From Microvirga lupini (GTDB lineage Bacteria; Pseudomonadota; Alphaproteobacteria; Rhizobiales; Beijerinckiaceae), in contig NZ_JACHWB010000001.1 of NCBI RefSeq assembly GCF_014191055.1, positions 62,001 through 126,000 on the forward strand: a stretch of DNA of 64,000 bases. The letters are read 5' to 3'. A program made the position numbers and the translations under genes. Every line of letters starts with the position of its first letter. The first letter of the stretch is position 1. This document shows, piece after piece, positions 60,390 through 64,000 of the stretch. Below the pieces are notes generated by a model. The model did no database searches, had not been told where the DNA came from, and worked only from the letters and a program-made list of their open reading frames with translations.

Positions 60390-61811
60390 ATGATTCATCG
60401 CATCTCTCTGACCGAGCGAGCCGCCTGGCTGGCGGAGCTTCGCGCCACTCTGGCTCTCGGCTGGCCTCTCGTTCTCGCTACCCTGGCGCAGAACGCCCTG
60501 ATGACGTCCGACGTGATCCTGATGGGCTGGATGGGGTCGGAGGCCTTGGCCGCAGGGGCGCTCGGCACCAATCTCTATTTCGCCTTCCTCATCTTCGGCA
60601 TCGGCCTCGTCAACGCCACCTCGCCGATCATCGCCGAGGAGCTTGGCCGCAAACGCCATTCCGTGCGCGAGGTGCGGCGCACGGTTCGTCAGGGCCTGTG
60701 GGCTTGCGTCACGGTTGCGATCCCGATCTGGATCGTCGCCTGGAACGGAGAGGCGATCCTGCTCGCCATCGGCCAGGAGCCGCGGCTTGCCCATAATGCC
60801 GGCCAGTACATGCGCGCGCTTCAGTGGAGCCTGCTGCCGTTTCTATTCTTCCTGGTGCTGCGCTCCTTCCTGGCGGCACTGGAGCGTCCGGGCTGGGCAT
60901 TGTTCATCGGGCTGCTGGCCATCCCGGTGAATTTCGGTGCGGCTTACGTCCTGATGGTCGGCTCCTTCGGTCTGCCCGCCCTGGGGCTGATCGGAGTAGG
61001 GCTGGGCACGGTGCTGTCGAGCACGTTCATGTTCCTGGGACTTGCCCTGGTGATCGTTCTCGACCCGAAGCTGAGGCGCTATCACATTTTCGGCCGCTTC
61101 TGGCGCTCCGACTGGCCGCGCTACCGCACCCTGTGGCGGATCGGCGTTCCCATCGGCCTGACGCTGATGTTCGAGGTAACGATCTTCAACGCGGCCGCCA
61201 TGCTCATGGGCCGGCTCGGCGCGAGCGAACTGGCAGCCCACGCGGTGGCGCTGCAGATTGCCTCCTTCTGCTTTTCTGTTCCGCTCGGGATCGGGCAGGC
61301 CGTGACGGTGCGCGTGGGCCGTGCCTATGGCGCGCAGGACGCCCCAGGGGTCACCCGCGCCGGCTGGACGTCGTTTGCCCTGGGCACCGGCTTCATGGTG
61401 ATCACGGCCTCGTTGATGATGTTCGCGCCGCACCTGCTGCTGGGCGCTTTCCTCGACCTGAGCGATCCCAAGAATGCACTCGTGGTCGATCTGGCACGCT
61501 CGTTCCTGGTGGTGGCCGCCATCTTCCAGCTGGTGGACGGCGCACAGGCGGTCGGCGCCGGCATGCTGCGCGGCCTCCAGGATACGCGGGTGCCGATGAT
61601 CTATGCGGCCTTGGGCTATTGGGGCATCGGCCTGCCGCTCGGCATCATCCTGGCCTTCAACACGCCCCTGCGCGGCATCGGCATTTGGATCGGGCTCGCC
61701 AGCGGGCTTGCCGTGGTGGCCGGGCTGATGCTCTGGCGCTGGCTGCGCCGCGACCGGCTTGGGCTGGTCACGGCCGTGCCGCAGGACGTTCAGGAAGCGT
61801 TTGCGAGCTGA
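60390..61811 (+). CDS. MATE-family multidrug/metabolite exporter
   Basis: A 473-residue protein with about twelve membrane helices in two MATE halves. The first half has LGWPLVLATLAQNALMTSDVILMGWMG, and the second AAHAVALQIASFCFSVPLGIGQA, the usual MatE pattern. It exports cationic drugs or metabolites with H+ or Na+. ATG 60390 is the start of homology; the SD is weak. The last 22 bases overlap the convergent ispH gene. Confidence 0.9.
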   Translation: MIHRISLTERAAWLAELRATLALGWPLVLATLAQNALMTSDVILMGWMGSEALAAGALGTNLYFAFLIFGIGLVNATSPIIAEELGRKRHSVREVRRTVRQGLWACVTVAIPIWIVAWNGEAILLAIGQEPRLAHNAGQYMRALQWSLLPFLFFLVLRSFLAALERPGWALFIGLLAIPVNFGAAYVLMVGSFGLPALGLIGVGLGTVLSSTFMFLGLALVIVLDPKLRRYHIFGRFWRSDWPRYRTLWRIGVPIGLTLMFEVTIFNAAAMLMGRLGASELAAHAVALQIASFCFSVPLGIGQAVTVRVGRAYGAQDAPGVTRAGWTSFALGTGFMVITASLMMFAPHLLLGAFLDLSDPKNALVVDLARSFLVVAAIFQLVDGAQAVGAGMLRGLQDTRVPMIYAALGYWGIGLPLGIILAFNTPLRGIGIWIGLASGLAVVAGLMLWRWLRRDRLGLVTAVPQDVQEAFAS

Positions 61812-62758
61812 TTGACGAGACGCGAGAGATCCACGGGGGCGAACTGCGCATCCTCGCGGGTCACGGTCACTTCCTCCACGGTGAGGCGGCGCCACTGCGC
61901 CAGGCGGGCCAGAGCTTCCTGCACCAGGTCCTCGGGCGCGGAGGCTCCGGCGGTCAGTCCGATCACGGCGGCGCCGTCGATGAAGGACAGCGTCAGGTCC
62001 TTTGGATCCTGCATGAGCAGCGCTTGGCGGCCCTCGCCCACGGCCACCTCGCACAGACGGTTGGTGTTCGAGGAATTGCGGGCGCCGCACACGATGATCC
62101 GCTCCGCCCGGCGGGCGATGACGCGAACCGCCATCTGACGGTTCTGCGTCGCGTAGCAGATCGTCTTGACGTCGGGACCCTGGATGGCCGGAAACCGTGT
62201 TTTGAGGGCCGCGATGATCTCGCGCGTGTCGTCGACGGACAGCGTGGTCTGGGTGATGTAGGCGATGCGCTCCGGGTTCAGCACGGGCAGCTTAAGCGCC
62301 TCCTCGACGCTCTCGATCACATGCACGGTGCCGTCGATCTGCCCCGTTGTGCCCTCGATTTCCACATGACCCCGGTGGCCGATGACGATGATCTCGCGGC
62401 CTGACTTGGCATGGCGCTGTCCTTCGAGATGAACGCGGCGCACGAGCGGACAGGTGGCATCGAGCACGGAGAGCCCGCGGCCAGCTGCCTCGCGCTCCAC
62501 AGCGCGCGAGACTCCATGGGCGCTGAAGATCGCCACCGCCCCGTCGGGAATCTGGGCGATGTCGTCGACGAAGATCGCGCCCTTGCGCTTGAGATCGTCC
62601 ACCACGCGGTTGTTGTGAACGATCTCGTGGCGCACATAGACGGGCCTTCCCGTCTGCTCCAGGGCATCTTCGACGGCCTGGATGGCGCGCTCGACACCGG
62701 CGCAGAAGCCGCGCGGCGCGGCGAGCAGAACGGTGAGCGGCGGATGGTCCTGAATCAT
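61790..62758 (-). CDS. ispH: 4-hydroxy-3-methylbut-2-enyl diphosphate reductase IspH
   Basis: A 322-residue enzyme for the last step of the MEP isoprenoid pathway, making IPP and DMAPP. Three Cys that hold the [4Fe-4S] cluster are seen in APRGFCAGV, DATCPLV and IIVCGARNSSNTNRL; the His of YVRHEIVHN is also conserved. The length is normal. ATG 62758 has a GAGGAC sequence 7 bases upstream and overlaps the stop of hpnE by four bases, suggesting joint translation of a terpenoid step and hopanoid synthesis. Confidence 0.95.
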   Translation of the reverse strand: MIQDHPPLTVLLAAPRGFCAGVERAIQAVEDALEQTGRPVYVRHEIVHNNRVVDDLKRKGAIFVDDIAQIPDGAVAIFSAHGVSRAVEREAAGRGLSVLDATCPLVRRVHLEGQRHAKSGREIIVIGHRGHVEIEGTTGQIDGTVHVIESVEEALKLPVLNPERIAYITQTTLSVDDTREIIAALKTRFPAIQGPDVKTICYATQNRQMAVRVIARRAERIIVCGARNSSNTNRLCEVAVGEGRQALLMQDPKDLTLSFIDGAAVIGLTAGASAPEDLVQEALARLAQWRRLTVEEVTVTREDAQFAPVDLSRLVNQLANAS

Positions 62759-64000
62759 GCCGCGTCCTCCGTCTTCAAGGCTCTGTCTTTGGAGAGAGTG
62801 GCCCGGGTGCCGCGGGCATGGTGCAGAATGGAGGCGGCGTGCTCGCCGGCCATCACGGCGCTCTCGATGGTGGCGGGAAGAGACCCGATCCAGTCGCCGG
62901 CGAGAGCCAGGTTCGCGAGCGGTCTTAAGGGAGGCTGCGGCAGGGTCTCGGCGGCTTGGCGAATCGTGGCGCGCTTTTCCTTCACGACGCGTGTTTCGGG
63001 CTGCCGGTCGGGATGCGCATCGAGGCCGAGGGAGTGCAGCGCCGGCGCGATCTCGCGCCAGATCCGGGCTGCTACATCGGATGCGTTCTGATCGACCACC
63101 GTATCGGCGGCCGAGACGGTGACGCTCACATGGCTCTCGCGGATCAGCGCCCATTGGGCAAGCGTGCCGGTGAAGCCGATGAAGCGCGGGCGGTCCAGAC
63201 CTTTCATGCGGTAATGCACGTTGAGAATTGGCTCGAAGTGGGTCGGAACGGGAAGGGCAGGCAGAAGACGCTCCACCTCGTAGGGTGGGAGCGCCAGGAT
63301 CACGCGGTCGTCGGGGCCAAGCATGATTGTGCGGTCGCTCAGCGACAGCCCGATGACGCGCCCTCCCACGATGAGGAGGTTGCGCAGCCGCTGCCCGGTG
63401 AGAACGGGCACGCCCCTCGCCTGCAGGGTCGCGATGGCAGGCTCGATCAGGTCTTGGCTCAAACCGTTCTTCGCCACCAGGAGACGGCCCGCGCCGGGTC
63501 GGATGAGCTGGCGCAGCGCGCAGGCGAGCCGCTGCGCGGAAGCCTGCTCGGGCGGCGTGTTGAGAACCGCTACCGTCAGCGGCTCGATCAGGCTGTCCAT
63601 GATCGGGCGCTTGCCAATGATGGCAGCGACCGGACAATCCTTCGCGGCGAAGACCAGGCGTAGGATGCGCACAAGATCGGACAGGGTCAGCCCCTGCGGG
63701 CGGCGGGACGGCAGCAGCCAGGACCAGGGCGAGAGGCCGACGCGGCGCATCTCGCCCGTGCGGCCGTCATAAAGCGGAAGGCCTTTAGGTTCGGGTTCGC
63801 ACCAGCGCTCGCGCGCGCCCACAGTCTTCAGGAGATCGAGCGCACGCCCATTGGCCGTGAACAGCACATGGGTGCCGTTGTCATGGTCGAAACCATCGGC
63901 GGGGTGCAGCGTGCGGCAGCGCCCGCCCGGATGGGGGGCAGCCTCATAGAGTACGGCCTCGCCGCCATCAACTGTCGCGGCCAGCGCCGCGCTCAGGCCC
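62755..64000 (-). CDS. hpnE: FAD-dependent hydroxysqualene dehydroxylase HpnE (cut by window end)
   Basis: The frame is open to the right edge: reading leftwards it begins GLSAALAATVDGGEAVLYEA, so only the very N-terminal FAD-binding glycines are lost. Next come GGRCRTL, the core blocks MLFTANGRALDLLK and TIESAVMAGEHAAS, and the LALAGDWIGSLPATIESA end typical of phytoene-desaturase-like amine oxidases. HpnE reduces hydroxysqualene to squalene for hopanoids. About 415 residues are seen. It overlaps ispH at its 3' end. The identification rests on family resemblance and the ispH neighbour. Confidence 0.82.
   Translation of the reverse strand, partial: GLSAALAATVDGGEAVLYEAAPHPGGRCRTLHPADGFDHDNGTHVLFTANGRALDLLKTVGARERWCEPEPKGLPLYDGRTGEMRRVGLSPWSWLLPSRRPQGLTLSDLVRILRLVFAAKDCPVAAIIGKRPIMDSLIEPLTVAVLNTPPEQASAQRLACALRQLIRPGAGRLLVAKNGLSQDLIEPAIATLQARGVPVLTGQRLRNLLIVGGRVIGLSLSDRTIMLGPDDRVILALPPYEVERLLPALPVPTHFEPILNVHYRMKGLDRPRFIGFTGTLAQWALIRESHVSVTVSAADTVVDQNASDVAARIWREIAPALHSLGLDAHPDRQPETRVVKEKRATIRQAAETLPQPPLRPLANLALAGDWIGSLPATIESAVMAGEHAASILHHARGTRATLSKDRALKTEDAA

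Overview
The window is GC-rich, gene-dense chromosomal DNA from an alphaproteobacterium of the order Hyphomicrobiales. The gene content (CobS/CobT cobaltochelatase subunits, CarD next to an RpoH-type sigma factor, FdxA ferredoxin, hopanoid gene hpnE, SUV3-like helicase with an S4 protein) and four families of palindromic intergenic repeats look most like Microvirga or other Methylobacteriaceae-type genomes. The genus is an inference from gene content, not a measurement. No insertion sequence, prophage, integrase or CRISPR array was seen.

Layout. 1-7.5 kb: 5' part of putA with divergent putR, a TerC-family membrane protein with a possibly structured leader, a three-gene NitT/TauT-type ABC importer, a His-rich CobW-type GTPase and a DMT exporter. 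7.7-15.5 kb: a secreted RTX protein with seven propeller-like repeats, a D,D-carboxypeptidase with a long Ala/Lys tail, another DMT transporter, a redoxin/2-oxoglutarate oxygenase fusion, a LOG-type phosphoribohydrolase and a thiolase. 15.5-20.7 kb: bolA, a J-domain protein, cobS, cobT and a Tat-exported phytase-like esterase. 20.9-24.9 kb: the operon of the proteasome-like peptidase Anbu with its partners (circularly permuted ATP-grasp, alpha-E protein, transglutaminase). 25-34.3 kb: a second D,D-carboxypeptidase, a queuosine-precursor transporter, rpmB, a DUF3108 protein, then helicase, S4 protein, fdxA, carD and rpoH.

34.4-40 kb: an M48 metalloprotease lipoprotein, a degenerate nuclease-fold protein, three tiny genes (two overlapping by ATGA), tRNA-Arg(CCT), a small Cys-containing protein with a doubtful start, and a Cax Ca2+/H+ antiporter paired with a small K+ channel. 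40-51.6 kb is a surface/signalling block: a giant RTX adhesin with five exact-length 378-bp tandem repeats, an outer-membrane beta-barrel, a FecR/VWA protein and a CHASE2 adenylate cyclase. 51.7-64 kb: three membrane proteins (DUF1206, AI-2E, DUF1275), a GH3 beta-glucosidase, a histidine-kinase-like protein that has lost its ATP-binding motifs but keeps a receiver domain, an overlapping glutamine-amidotransferase/amidoligase pair, a MATE exporter, and ispH overlapping hpnE (cut by the window end).

The least understood gene sets are the Anbu operon, the amidoligase/amidotransferase pair beside the pseudokinase, the FecR-VWA/CHASE2 cyclase pair, and the redoxin-oxygenase fusion. Relatives of most of these exist in public genomes, so novelty lies mainly in unknown function.
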